Shown here: in pieces, positions 30,782 through 39,384 of the stretch
Numbering within the stretch: the first letter of the stretch is position 1
Layout: every line of letters starts with the position of its first letter
Source: Clostridiales bacterium UBA1701
Lineage (GTDB): Bacteria; Bacillota; Clostridia; Oscillospirales; Oscillospiraceae
Reading direction: 5' to 3'
Assembly (NCBI GenBank): GCA_002320035.1
Contig: DCJL01000022.1
Span: 67,478 to 110,413 of the forward strand
DNA length: 42,936 bases
Notes under the pieces: generated by a model
What the model was told of the DNA's origin: nothing
Database searches by the model: none
Seen by the model: only the letters and a program-made list of their open reading frames with translations
Made by a program: the position numbers and the translations under genes

Positions 30782-32004
30782 TTCAGCGCCTCCAGTATGG
30801 CCATGAGCGTATCCTCCGGGGCGCTATTGTTGTCAACAGTGAAATCGGCAAAGCGCTCATAGAGGGGGCGGCGCCGCTCATAGAGCAGATTCAGATCCGC
30901 CTTTTGGGAGAGGGGCCGCCCGTCCCGGGGGAGCTTCGCCGTGTCCCGGCGGAGCCAGATTATGCGGCCGTTCTGATGCAGGGGGGCGTAATTCTCCCGC
31001 CGGGTGACGCAGCCGCCGCCGGTGGAGATCACCGCTCCGGAGCGCTTGCCCAGCTCCCGGAGCGCCTGCGTTTCCAGTTCCCGGAAGCGCTTCTCGCCGA
31101 AGCGCTCAAAAATCTCCGGTATGCTCATGCCCGCCGCCTGCCGGACATACTCGTCCGCCTCGCAGACCGGCCTGCCGAGGGCCCTGCCCAGAAGGGCAGC
31201 CAGCGTGCTCTTGCCGCTGCCGGGCATGCCCACCAGTACAATATTCTGCATGGCGTTTGAGAGCTTCCGCTCGATGCGGTCGATCTCCCCATCGTCTATG
31301 CTCCCGCCGGTAAAAAGCTCGCTGCTGCGCTTGGCCTGAGCCACCAGCATGTAAAGCCCGCTGGCACAGGGAATATTCAGACGCTCCGCCTGAAGCATGA
31401 GGGCGGTCCGGGCCGGGTTATACACCACGTCCAGCACCCCTTCGCAGCCGGGGAACCGCTCCAGATCTACCGCCGCCGCGCCGTTTCCAGGATACATGCC
31501 CAGAGGTGTGGTGTTGGCGATTATCTCCGCATCGGCATGGCGGGACAAATTGCCGTAATTATCCTCTCCCTCCCTGGAAATGACGGTGACGCTTTTCGCC
31601 CCCAGGTCCTTAAGCACCGCGCAGACCGTCACCGAGGCCCCGCCGCTGCCGAGGACAAGGGCTTTTTTCCCGCAGACCCGAATCCCGCTCCGGGACACAA
31701 GCTTTTCAAAGCCGTAAGCGTCGGTATTGTCCCCGTATATGCTGCCGTCGGGGCGGCGCACGAGGGTATTGACGCTGCCGATCGCCGCCGCTTTCTCCGA
31801 AAGCGCCGCGCAGAAGGGGATAACGGTCTTTTTATAGGGAATGGTCACGTTCAGCCCGTCCCAGTCCCCCTTTTTCAGGAAATCCTCAAGCTGCTCCGGG
31901 CTTTTCTCATAGAGCTTATATTCATAGTCCGCAAGCTCGCCGTGAATGGCGGGAGAATAGCTGTGGCCCAGCTTTTCCCCCAGAAGGCCGCATCTGCGCA
32001 TCAT
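30778..32004 (-). CDS. aroEK: Bifunctional shikimate dehydrogenase / shikimate kinase
   Basis: A 408-residue fusion of two consecutive pathway enzymes. Residues about 1-250 are AroE: GEKLGHSYSPAIH, NVTIPYKK with the catalytic Lys, NTDAYGF with the catalytic Asp and the NADP loop LGSGGASVTV. Residues about 253-408 are AroK: P-loop GMPGSGKSTLA, EADEYV, FRELETQAL, STGGGCVTR and the lid RDGRPLSQ. The two domains meet at about SNAMQNIVLVG without a long linker. The product converts 3-dehydroshikimate to shikimate and on to shikimate-3-phosphate. The start follows GAGGTGAT and overlaps the end of pheA. Confidence 0.95.
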   Translation of the reverse strand: MMRRCGLLGEKLGHSYSPAIHGELADYEYKLYEKSPEQLEDFLKKGDWDGLNVTIPYKKTVIPFCAALSEKAAAIGSVNTLVRRPDGSIYGDNTDAYGFEKLVSRSGIRVCGKKALVLGSGGASVTVCAVLKDLGAKSVTVISREGEDNYGNLSRHADAEIIANTTPLGMYPGNGAAAVDLERFPGCEGVLDVVYNPARTALMLQAERLNIPCASGLYMLVAQAKRSSELFTGGSIDDGEIDRIERKLSNAMQNIVLVGMPGSGKSTLAALLGRALGRPVCEADEYVRQAAGMSIPEIFERFGEKRFRELETQALRELGKRSGAVISTGGGCVTRRENYAPLHQNGRIIWLRRDTAKLPRDGRPLSQKADLNLLYERRRPLYERFADFTVDNNSAPEDTLMAILEALK

Positions 32005-33143
32005 ATCACCTCGCTGTAGCTGCCCAGATACACAAACTCTTCCCCGAAGGACTCCAGCTCGCCCATAAGCTGGATAAACTGGGGGGAATAGACCGAGGCG
32101 TCCAGGTCGAAATAGAACATAAACTCAAAGTTCCGCTCAGGCATGGGGCGGCTCTCCAGCTTATTGAGGTTGATGCCCAGGGCATAAAAGCGGGAGAGGA
32201 CCTTATACAGAGAGCCGGGCCGATGGGGCACCACCATCATAAGGCTGGTACGGTCAGCGCCGGGATAGATCTCCAGGTCACGGGAGATGCAGATGAACCG
32301 GGTGTAATTATTGCCCTGGTCCTGAACGGACTGCTCCAGGCACTCCAACCCGTAGAGCTTCATGCAGGAGCGGGAGGACAGGGCGGCCACGTCCTTTCTA
32401 TCGGACTGGGCCACCATCTTTGCCGCCACAGCGGTGTTCTCGCAGGGGATGACCTTCACACCGCTGAACTTGCGCAGATATTCGGCGCACTGGCTTATGG
32501 CCTGCTCATGGGAATAGATTTCCTTAATGTCTGAGCGCTTTGCGCCGGGCTTAACCAGCAGGTTGTGGTCCACCTTCAGACGCACGCTGCGGACGATGCG
32601 GAAATTGTGCTTCATCATCAGGTCGTACACCATGTTCACCGAGCCCGCGGTGCTGTTTTCCAGCGGGATCACCCCATAGCGGCAGAGACCCTTTTCGATG
32701 GCAGAGAAAACCGCGTCGAAGGAGGAGAAATAGAGAACATTGGGCAGGCGGAAGAGCTTGTCGCAGGCGAGCTGGGAGTAGGCCCCCTCCACGCCCTGGC
32801 ATGCCACGGTGGCATTCTGTGGAAAGAGCCTGTCCGTTTTTTCAATGGCGGCGCTGATTTGCTCTGTCAGCTCCGTGGTGCGTCCGAGGATCCGGTTCTG
32901 GCTGCTGCGGCTCAGCTCAAAAATCAGGGAATAGAGGGCTACGGCGTACTCCCGGAGCTGCTCCGGGGTCTTTTCCGCCACATCCAGCAGCTTTTCCCGC
33001 TCCCGCTTCGAGTCCAGCACCGGCAGGCCGTGCTTCTTTTTATATTCGGCTATATCCGCCGCCGTCTTCATGCGGCGGGTGAAGAGCTTTATCATCTCAT
33101 CGTCAATGGAATCAAGCTCCTGTCTGTAATCCTTAAGCTCCAT
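32001..33143 (-). CDS. pheA: Chorismate mutase / prephenate dehydratase (P-protein)
   Basis: The 380-residue bifunctional enzyme of the phenylalanine branch. Residues about 1-85 form an AroQ-class chorismate mutase (YRQELDSIDDEMIKLFTRRM, then ADIAEYKKKHGLPV). Residues about 110-290 form the dehydratase (VACQGVEGAYSQLA, PLENSTAGSV, NNYTRF with the essential Thr). Residues about 300-378 form the ACT regulatory domain (HRPGSLYKVLSRF, KLESRPMP), where Phe feedback is expected. The start is six bases after the aroC stop. Its presence in the operon explains Phe codons in the leader peptide. Confidence 0.96.
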   Translation of the reverse strand: MELKDYRQELDSIDDEMIKLFTRRMKTAADIAEYKKKHGLPVLDSKREREKLLDVAEKTPEQLREYAVALYSLIFELSRSSQNRILGRTTELTEQISAAIEKTDRLFPQNATVACQGVEGAYSQLACDKLFRLPNVLYFSSFDAVFSAIEKGLCRYGVIPLENSTAGSVNMVYDLMMKHNFRIVRSVRLKVDHNLLVKPGAKRSDIKEIYSHEQAISQCAEYLRKFSGVKVIPCENTAVAAKMVAQSDRKDVAALSSRSCMKLYGLECLEQSVQDQGNNYTRFICISRDLEIYPGADRTSLMMVVPHRPGSLYKVLSRFYALGINLNKLESRPMPERNFEFMFYFDLDASVYSPQFIQLMGELESFGEEFVYLGSYSEVI

Positions 33144-33149
33144 TTTTCT

Positions 33150-34220
33150 TTACCTCTTTTCTTTTCTGCGCCCGAGCAGCGCGTCATATACGGCCAGGGC
33201 TGCCGCAGCCTCCACGCAGGGCACTGCCCGAGGGACGATGCAGGGGTCGTGCCGCCCCGGAACCCGGAGCTTCACTGGCTCCATTGCGTCCAGATCCACG
33301 CTGTCCTGCTCCGCCGCCACAGAGGGCGTAGGCTTCACGGCGGCGCGGAACAGCAGAGGCATGCCGTTGGTAATGCCGCCCAGAATTCCGCCGCAGTGAT
33401 TGGTCTTTGTCTCAACTCTTCCCTTATTCAGGCAGAAGGGGTCGTTATTTTCAAGGCCGGTCATTCCGGCGGCGGCAAAGCCCGCGCCGAATTCGATTCC
33501 CTTCACGGCTGGGATGCCGAAAACGGCGGCAGCAATACGGTTTTCCATGCCGCCGAACATGGGGTCCCCCAGCCCGGCGGGCAGGCCCAGCACGGAGCAC
33601 TCGATTATGCCGCCCAGAGAGTCCCCCGCCGCTTTGGCCCGGGCTATTTTATCCCGCATGGCCGCTCCCCTGCCCTCGTCAACAACGGGAAAGTCCTTGT
33701 CCGCCGTGGATGCCAGCAGGACGCCCTTATCGCGGACACCGCCGATTTCCAAAATCCGGGAGATTACCACTATCCCCTCCCGCTCAAGAAGCTGGGCGCA
33801 GATGCCCCCGGCAATGCAGAGGGGCGCGGTGAGCCGCCCGGAAAAGTGGCCGCCGCCCGCGTAGTCCTGCGCGCCGCCGAACTTCACCCGGGCGGTGTAG
33901 TCCGCGTGACCCGGCCGGGGGACGCCGGAAAGAGCCTTGTAGTCGGCGGAGCGGGTGTCGGTATTTCTTATGATGGCGCTCAGGGGGGCGCCGCAGGTGA
34001 CGTTTTCCTTAAGGCCCGAGAGAAATTCCGGCGCATCCGCTTCCCGGCGTGGGGTGGAATACTCGTTTTGTCCCGGAGCGCGCCGGCTGAGGAAGCGGAC
34101 AAGCCGCTCCATGTCGATTGGCTCCCCCGCCGGTATTCCCTCAAGGGTCATGCCTATGGCTGGGGAATGGGACTGGCCGAAGATCATAAGGCGAAGGTTC
34201 TCGCCATAGGTGCTGCTCAT
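33150..34220 (-). CDS. aroC: Chorismate synthase
   Basis: A 356-residue FMN-dependent enzyme turning EPSP into chorismate, the branch-point compound. Signatures: IFGQSHSPAIG, RRAPGQNEYSTPRREAD, GHADYTARVKFGGAQDYAG with GGHFSGR, and GRHDPCIVPRAVPCVEA near the end. Length is normal. The start overlaps the aroA stop by four bases. Confidence 0.96.
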   Translation of the reverse strand: MSSTYGENLRLMIFGQSHSPAIGMTLEGIPAGEPIDMERLVRFLSRRAPGQNEYSTPRREADAPEFLSGLKENVTCGAPLSAIIRNTDTRSADYKALSGVPRPGHADYTARVKFGGAQDYAGGGHFSGRLTAPLCIAGGICAQLLEREGIVVISRILEIGGVRDKGVLLASTADKDFPVVDEGRGAAMRDKIARAKAAGDSLGGIIECSVLGLPAGLGDPMFGGMENRIAAAVFGIPAVKGIEFGAGFAAAGMTGLENNDPFCLNKGRVETKTNHCGGILGGITNGMPLLFRAAVKPTPSVAAEQDSVDLDAMEPVKLRVPGRHDPCIVPRAVPCVEAAAALAVYDALLGRRKEKR

Positions 34221-35476
34221 GCTTTCCCTCCTGTCAGTGCTTCATAGTCCGCCCAGAAGCGGGGATAGGATTTGGCGACGCATTCCGCCCCCTCCACCGT
34301 GACCGTCCCGGTGCAGATCCCCGCCGCCACGGCGGCGGACATGGCGATGCGGTGATCCCCGCAGGAGTCCACCCGGCCGCCCCGGAGCCTCTTTCCGCCC
34401 CGGATCACAAGGCCCTCGGGCAGTTCCCTGATCTCCGCGCCCAGCGCTTTAAGCATTTCGGTGGTACTGCGGAGCCGGTCAGACTCCTTGAGACGGAGCC
34501 GCCCGGCGTTTATGACCCTCGTCTCCCCCGCCGCCCCGGCGGCGAGAACGCTCAGAACCGGGATCAGGTCGGGAATCGGGGCCGCGTCGATCTCGCAGCC
34601 CCGGAGAGCGCCGCCCCGGCAGAGGATTTCCCCCTGCCGCCGCTCCGTCTCCGCCCCGAAGCGGCGGAGAATGTCCAGAACCGCCCGGTCCCCCTGATGG
34701 GAGTCAGGGTTCAGCCCGGTAACGCTTATTCCCCTTTCCGACATGGCCCCGGCGCAGAGAAAAAAGGCGGCGTTGGAGTAGTCTCCCTCAACGCAAAGCG
34801 CCCGGGGCAGCCGGTACTTCACCCCGCCGGGTATGACCCAGCAGCCCCTATCCGGCGTAAGCGCAAGGCCCGCGAGCCGGAGCGCGTCCCCGGTCATGGT
34901 TATATAAGCGGAGGATTCGATCTTCCCCGTCACCTGAAGCACACTCTCTCCGGGCAGCAGGGGCAGGGCCATCAGCAGGCCCGAGATATACTGGGAGGAC
35001 ACGTCGCCCGGCAGGCGGTAGTCCCCCGGCCGGAGCTTTCCGGAGCAGGCAAGCGTATCCCCACGCTTTTCAAGGCTCATGCCGTGAGCCATAAGCTCTC
35101 TGTCCAGTGGCGCGAGGGGCCTTTCGGGCAGGCGTCCCTCCATTTTGAAACGGGCCCTTGCCCCAAGAGCGCCCGCCGCCGGAAGCAGAAAGCGCAGCGT
35201 GGAGCCACTCTCGCCGCAGGGGAGAATCACCTCCCCTGCGGGGGGCGCGGAAATGGGCTTTACCAAAATTCCACCCTGTTTCGTCTCTTTTATTTCCGCC
35301 CCGAGGGCCCCGAGGCAGGCCATGGTGGCGGCAATGTCTTTTGAGATCCCGTCGCAGAAGATCTCTGTCTCCTCCTCCCCCAGAGCCGCGCAGACAAGCA
35401 GCCTGTGCGCCTGGGACTTGGAGGCGGGGATATGGACGGCGCCGCTTCTGGGGCCGGGAATAATTTCCTTTATCAT
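34217..35476 (-). CDS. aroA: 3-phosphoshikimate 1-carboxyvinyltransferase (EPSP synthase)
   Basis: A 419-residue two-domain enzyme that adds enolpyruvate to shikimate-3-phosphate. Visible blocks: IPASKSQAHRLLV (Lys and Arg of the substrate site), GESGSTLRFLLPAAG, SSQYISGLLMALPLL, EGDYSNAAFFL, RLRLKESDRL and CGDHRIAMSAAVA. The GESGSTLRFL block has a Ser after Glu-Ser-Gly rather than the NAGTAxRP of class I enzymes. This is a divergent clostridial-type sequence, so glyphosate sensitivity cannot be read off. Overlaps aroB and aroC by four bases each. Confidence 0.95.
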   Translation of the reverse strand: MIKEIIPGPRSGAVHIPASKSQAHRLLVCAALGEEETEIFCDGISKDIAATMACLGALGAEIKETKQGGILVKPISAPPAGEVILPCGESGSTLRFLLPAAGALGARARFKMEGRLPERPLAPLDRELMAHGMSLEKRGDTLACSGKLRPGDYRLPGDVSSQYISGLLMALPLLPGESVLQVTGKIESSAYITMTGDALRLAGLALTPDRGCWVIPGGVKYRLPRALCVEGDYSNAAFFLCAGAMSERGISVTGLNPDSHQGDRAVLDILRRFGAETERRQGEILCRGGALRGCEIDAAPIPDLIPVLSVLAAGAAGETRVINAGRLRLKESDRLRSTTEMLKALGAEIRELPEGLVIRGGKRLRGGRVDSCGDHRIAMSAAVAAGICTGTVTVEGAECVAKSYPRFWADYEALTGGKA

Positions 35477-36531
35477 TTCACGCCTCCCAGCCGAAGCCAG
35501 TCTTTGATCTCCGAAACCGGCACCGGCATTACACAGCTCCGGCCAATCCGCTCCGGGACCACCAGATTGATGGTGGCTCCGGCGAGCTTTTTATCGGCCA
35601 GGACCGCCCGGGCCATATCCTCAAGGGGATAGTCCGCGGTGACGGGCAGGCCGTAATAATCCAGAATATCCAGCAGTTTTTCCAGCGTTTCCGGGCTGCA
35701 GAGCCCCTTTTTCACGGCAGCTCCGGTAATGACCGCCATGCCAATGGCGACGGCCTGCCCGTGGAGCACGGTGAAGCCGCTGCAGGCCTCCACGGCATGG
35801 CCCGCCGTATGGCCCAGGTTCAGAAGCTGGCGGCGGCCATGGTCAAATTCATCCTCGATCACCACATCCCGCTTCATCTCCACACAGGTCTTGATCACAT
35901 GCGCAAGCTGTTCGCTGACCGGGCGCTCCCTGAGTTCATTGAAAAAGCGTTCGCTGCCCAGAACGCCATATTTTATAACCTCGGCACAGCCGCATTTGTA
36001 CTCCGCCTCGGGGAGGGTTTTCAGTGTGTCCGGGTCGCAGATGACAAGGGAGGGCTGGTAAAAAGCGCCCACCTGATTTTTCCCCGTGGGCAGGTTCACG
36101 GCGGTCTTTCCGCCGACGGAGGAGTCCACCGCCGCCAGAAGCGTCGTAGGCACCTGCACGAAGCCCATGCCGCGCTGATAAGTGGCGGCGGCAAATCCGG
36201 TCAGATCCCCCACCACGCCGCCGCCCAGGGCCACGAGGGCGTCGGCCCGGCTGAAGTGGTTTTCTGACAGGAAGCCCAGCAGCTCCCCATAGCAGGCAAG
36301 GCTTTTGGAACGCTCCCCATGGGGCACAACAAATCTCCTTACCTGAATGTCGGCCTTCTCAAGAGACTTTTCAAGGCGCTCCCCATAGAGGGGGAACACA
36401 TTGTCATCCGAAACAATGACGGCCCGGCAGCCCTTCAGGCAGGCCGCCATAAGCTCTCCCGCCCGGTCCAGCAGACCCCGCTCTATGAGCACGGAGTATT
36501 CCTTTGAAGCGGAGATCATGATTTCCGTCAC
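35473..36531 (-). CDS. aroB: 3-dehydroquinate synthase
   Basis: A 352-residue NAD- and metal-dependent enzyme that cyclises DAHP to 3-dehydroquinate. Signatures: VVPHGERSKSL, LVALGGGVVGDLTGFAAATYQRG in part, VPTTLLAAVDSSVGGKTAVN, and the metal-binding NLGHTAGHAVEA with IEDEFDHG before it. Length is normal. Four-base overlaps with tyrA upstream and aroA downstream. Confidence 0.96.
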   Translation of the reverse strand: MTEIMISASKEYSVLIERGLLDRAGELMAACLKGCRAVIVSDDNVFPLYGERLEKSLEKADIQVRRFVVPHGERSKSLACYGELLGFLSENHFSRADALVALGGGVVGDLTGFAAATYQRGMGFVQVPTTLLAAVDSSVGGKTAVNLPTGKNQVGAFYQPSLVICDPDTLKTLPEAEYKCGCAEVIKYGVLGSERFFNELRERPVSEQLAHVIKTCVEMKRDVVIEDEFDHGRRQLLNLGHTAGHAVEACSGFTVLHGQAVAIGMAVITGAAVKKGLCSPETLEKLLDILDYYGLPVTADYPLEDMARAVLADKKLAGATINLVVPERIGRSCVMPVPVSEIKDWLRLGGVK

Positions 36532-37361
36532 CGTCCGTCCACCTCCTCCTTGCGCCGCCTGCCCTCGTCCAGAAGCCGGGTCAGTTCCGACAGATTCCCG
36601 GCATCCATAGCCGCTTTATAATCCAGCAGGCTTTTAATCAGCATATCCAGCTCCCGGCCCAGGAAATCCCGGTTTTCCATAAACAGCTCCGCCCACATCC
36701 GGGGGTTGAGCCAGGCCACCCGGGTCATGTCCTTGTAGCTGCCGGCGGAAAAGCCCTTATGCATCCCGGCTGTGGGGCTTTTGATATAGGCGTTGGAGAC
36801 TACATGGGCAAGCTGGGAGGTAAACGCGATCATCTCGTCGTGTTTTTCGGCGGTGGTTACAGAATAGCGGTCAAAGCCCGCCGGGGACAGAAGTTCCTTC
36901 ACCCGGCCCAAAAGCGCAATATCGTCATACACCGGGGGGACAATAACCATAGGCGCGTTGTGGAACATATTGGCCCGGGCATATTTGAAACCGGACTGAT
37001 GGGTTCCGGCCATGGGGTGGCCCCCCAGATAATTGAAGCCGTATTTTTCCGCCAGCGGGAAACAGGCGGCGCAGACCACCCGCTTTGTGCCGCAGCAATC
37101 TATGACAAAGGGTTTTTTCCCGATATAAGGCCCCATTTTTTCCAGGTATTCTATGGTAGCCTCCGGATAAAGAGCGATAAGCACCAGCTCGCAGGAGGAA
37201 ATATTTTTCTCCGTCAGTTCCCCGTCCACATTGCCGCTCATGATGGCAAAGTCCAGCACGGAACGGCTGCGGTTGAATGCCAGGACCTGATGGCCCGCCT
37301 CATGGTAGGCCTTGGCGAAGGAGCCGCCGATCAGTCCCAGGCCGACGATTCCGACTGTCAT
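36528..37361 (-). CDS. tyrA: Prephenate dehydrogenase
   Basis: A 277-residue NAD(P)-dependent enzyme of the tyrosine branch. The N-terminal Rossmann motif is GIVGLGLIGGSFAKAYH; the catalytic His region reads LGGHPMAGTHQSGF; a helical C-terminal dimerisation domain follows. There is no ACT domain and no fused chorismate mutase, so the mutase activity must come from PheA. It is the second gene of the operon and fits Tyr codons in the leader peptide. Confidence 0.94.
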   Translation of the reverse strand: MTVGIVGLGLIGGSFAKAYHEAGHQVLAFNRSRSVLDFAIMSGNVDGELTEKNISSCELVLIALYPEATIEYLEKMGPYIGKKPFVIDCCGTKRVVCAACFPLAEKYGFNYLGGHPMAGTHQSGFKYARANMFHNAPMVIVPPVYDDIALLGRVKELLSPAGFDRYSVTTAEKHDEMIAFTSQLAHVVSNAYIKSPTAGMHKGFSAGSYKDMTRVAWLNPRMWAELFMENRDFLGRELDMLIKSLLDYKAAMDAGNLSELTRLLDEGRRRKEEVDGR

Positions 37362-38362
37362 TTTCCGATTACCTCCCGAATCCCACGGACTTTTTCTGCC
37401 AGTTTTACGTATTCCTCGGGCCGGAGGGACTGAGCCCCGTCACAGAGGGCATGCATGGGGTCGTTATGGACCTCAATGATAAGCCCATCCGCCCCACAGG
37501 CGGCGCCCGCCAGCGCCATGGGCGGCACGAGCCTTGCGATGCCGGTGGCATGGCTGGGGTCGACGATGATGGGCAAGTGCGTAAGCTCACGGAGCATGGG
37601 CACCGCCGCCAGGTCAAGGGTATTTCTGGTGTAGTCGCTGAAGGTACGGATGCCCCGCTCGCAGAGGACCACCTGCTCGTTGCCGCTGGCCATGATGTAC
37701 TCGGCGCTCATAAGCAGCTCCTTGAGGGTGTTGGCAAGACCTCTTTTCAGCAAAATAGGCTTGTTCACCTTGCCCAGTTCACGGAGCAGATCAAAATTCT
37801 GCATGTTCCGTGCTCCCACCTGGAGCATGTCCACCTCCTCGAAGAGAGGCAGATCTGTTACGCTCATGATTTCCGTCACAAAAGGCAGGCCCGTTTCCTC
37901 CCGGGCAATTTTCAAAAGCTCAATGCCCGTAGCCTTCAGGCCCGGGAAATCGTAAGGTGAGGTGCGGGGCTTGAAGGCACCACCCCGGAGCATATCCGCC
38001 CCGGCGGCCTTCACGGCTTTGGCCACGGTGATGATCTGTTCCTCAGTCTCCACGGAACAGGGGCCAGCGATCATGCAGAAATTGCCCGCGCCTATCTTCA
38101 CGCCCTTTACGTCCACAACCATATCCTCGGGATGGAACTTCCTGTTGCAGCACTTGAAAGGCTCTGTCACCCGCTTTACGGAATCCACGATATCAAGGCT
38201 CGCCACCAGGTCCATGTCCACCTGGGTGGTGTCGCCTATGAGACCCAGAACGGTCTGATACTCGCCCTCGGAGATATGGATTCTCAGCCCCAGGTTCTGA
38301 AGCCAGTTGATAAGCTGGTCCCGCTTTTCCTGGGCCACACCGTTTTTAAGCACTACAATCAT
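37358..38362 (-). CDS. aroF: DAHP synthase (type I-beta, with N-terminal regulatory domain)
   Basis: A 334-residue enzyme for the first committed step, from PEP and erythrose-4-phosphate. The start at 38362 lies eight bases behind AGGAGG; an ATG 90 bases upstream is rejected because it falls within the leader terminator. Residues about 1-70 form the ferredoxin-like N-terminal domain (MIVVLKNGVAQEKRDQLINW). The TIM barrel shows MIAGPCSVET, LRGGAFKPRTSPYDFPG, PILLKRGL and VDPSHATG. Extra N-terminal domains of this type usually carry feedback inhibition. It is the first gene after the attenuator-like leader. Confidence 0.94.
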   Translation of the reverse strand: MIVVLKNGVAQEKRDQLINWLQNLGLRIHISEGEYQTVLGLIGDTTQVDMDLVASLDIVDSVKRVTEPFKCCNRKFHPEDMVVDVKGVKIGAGNFCMIAGPCSVETEEQIITVAKAVKAAGADMLRGGAFKPRTSPYDFPGLKATGIELLKIAREETGLPFVTEIMSVTDLPLFEEVDMLQVGARNMQNFDLLRELGKVNKPILLKRGLANTLKELLMSAEYIMASGNEQVVLCERGIRTFSDYTRNTLDLAAVPMLRELTHLPIIVDPSHATGIARLVPPMALAGAACGADGLIIEVHNDPMHALCDGAQSLRPEEYVKLAEKVRGIREVIGK

Positions 38363-38408
38363 TTTCCCGTCCTCCTGTTGATGGTTGAATAAATAAAAAT
38401 TTTTACAT

Positions 38409-38442
38409 AAAAAAATGCCACACAGGCGTAACCTGTGCGGCA
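38409..38442 (-). terminator. Intrinsic terminator (attenuator) in the aro operon leader
   Basis: On the minus strand GCCGCACAGG (38441-38432), loop TTACG, CCTGTGTGGC (38426-38417): ten pairs with one G-U, closed further by A-U, followed by seven T (38415-38409). It lies 47 bases upstream of the aroF start and 47 bases after the leader peptide stop, so it must be bypassed for the operon to be expressed. Confidence 0.88.
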
Positions 38443-38489
38443 ATGTAAGCAATTATAAAAGCCTATTTTTGCACCACAAATTACCCTTA

Positions 38490-38543
38490 CTATACAGACA
38501 TAGTAAAGTAAAAATAATATGCGGCAAAAACGAAGCTGTTCAT
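38490..38543 (-). CDS. Phe/Tyr-rich leader peptide of the aro operon
   Basis: A 17-codon frame starting at ATG 38543, seven bases after GGAG, and ending with TAG at 38490: MNSFVFAAYYFYFTMSV. Four Phe (4, 6, 11, 13) and three Tyr (9, 10, 12) are clustered; there is no Trp. It follows a near-consensus promoter and precedes a strong terminator in front of aroF. This matches the logic of classical leader-peptide attenuation, for example E. coli pheA, whose leader is rich in Phe. When charged Phe- or Tyr-tRNA is scarce the ribosome should stall here and favour an antiterminator. One possible competing pair is GGTAAT just after the stop with ATTGCC at the terminator's 5' edge. Too short for similarity search; function is inferred from composition and layout. 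Confidence 0.8.
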   Translation of the reverse strand: MNSFVFAAYYFYFTMSV

Positions 38544-38596
38544 ATCAAATCTCCACAAAAACCGGCGGCCTGTGCCCGCCTCATTTCTATGGGAAT

Positions 38597-38625
38597 AATA
38601 TAGACCCGCCGGCTTTCCCTGTCAA
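38597..38625 (-). promoter_or_regulatory. Strong sigma-A promoter of the aro operon
   Basis: On the minus strand TTGACA (38625-38620), 17 bases, TATATT (38602-38597). It lies 46 bases after the sigF stop. Transcription should start near 38590, giving a leader of about 230 bases before aroF. Confidence 0.85.
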
Positions 38626-38670
38626 GCTTAAATTTAACCAAACATTTTTCCTTTCCCCGGTATATTCTCA

Positions 38671-39384
38671 TCAATATTCCCTCAGATACTCCCGCAGCAG
38701 CTCCACTGCCCGCCGCTCGAGGCGGGATATCTGCACCTGGGACACCCGCATGACCCGGGCACAGCTTTGCTGGGTCATGCCGTGGTAATAGCGCAGAGCC
38801 ACGACCTGCCGCTCCCGCTCGGGCAGCTTCTCGATGGCGGCGCGCAGGGCTACATGCTCCACCAGCTTCTCCTCCGCGGCATAGTCCCCCAGCACCAGTT
38901 CCAGCGTGAAGCCGTCCTCCCCGCTCTCCCGCTGGAGACTCTCGGCCGGCCCGGTGGCTGTCTCGGCAAAGGCAATGTCCTCCGGGCTGATGCCCAGTTC
39001 CCGGGAAAGCTCCGAAATGGTGGGTTCCCGGCCTATGCGCTGCTCCAGCGTGTTTCTGGCCGCGCGTATCCGGGAGGACTGCTCCTTTATCCCCCGGCTG
39101 ACTTTTACCGTACCGTCGTCCCTTAAAAAGCGGCGTATCTCTCCGGAGATTTTCGGCACGGCATAGGTGGAAAACTTGGTTCCGAAATTCAGGTCAAAGC
39201 CCTCTATGGCTTTGAGAAAACCCACGCAGCCCAGTTGGTACAGGTCTTCCGCATCCACGCCCCGGCCGAAAAAGCGCCGGGCGATGCTCCAGATAAGGCC
39301 GGAATTTTCCTCTACCAGCCGTCCCGCCGCCTCTCTGTCTCCCTCCTGGGCCGCGGCAATGGCGGCGTAAATATCCCCGCTCAT
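38671..39384 (-). CDS. sigF: Forespore sigma factor SigF
   Basis: A 237-residue sigma-70-family factor of the sporulation type. Region 2: LVEENSGLIWSIARRFFGRG, EDLYQLGCVGFLKAIEGFD, KFSTYAVPKISGEIRRFLRD. Region 3: IGREPTISELSRELG. Region 4: LPERERQVVALRYYHGMTQ with the helix-turn-helix SQVQISRLERRAVELLR. SigG is close in sequence, but the position directly behind spoIIAA and spoIIAB identifies SigF. It directs the first forespore transcription programme and is held inactive by SpoIIAB. Four-base overlap with spoIIAB. Confidence 0.95.
   Translation of the reverse strand: MSGDIYAAIAAAQEGDREAAGRLVEENSGLIWSIARRFFGRGVDAEDLYQLGCVGFLKAIEGFDLNFGTKFSTYAVPKISGEIRRFLRDDGTVKVSRGIKEQSSRIRAARNTLEQRIGREPTISELSRELGISPEDIAFAETATGPAESLQRESGEDGFTLELVLGDYAAEEKLVEHVALRAAIEKLPERERQVVALRYYHGMTQQSCARVMRVSQVQISRLERRAVELLREYLREY

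Noticed and set aside
38363..38590. T-box riboswitch upstream of the aro operon
   Set aside because: No T-box consensus (AGGGUGGNACCGCG) or Stem I signatures were seen; the leader-peptide layout explains the terminator better.
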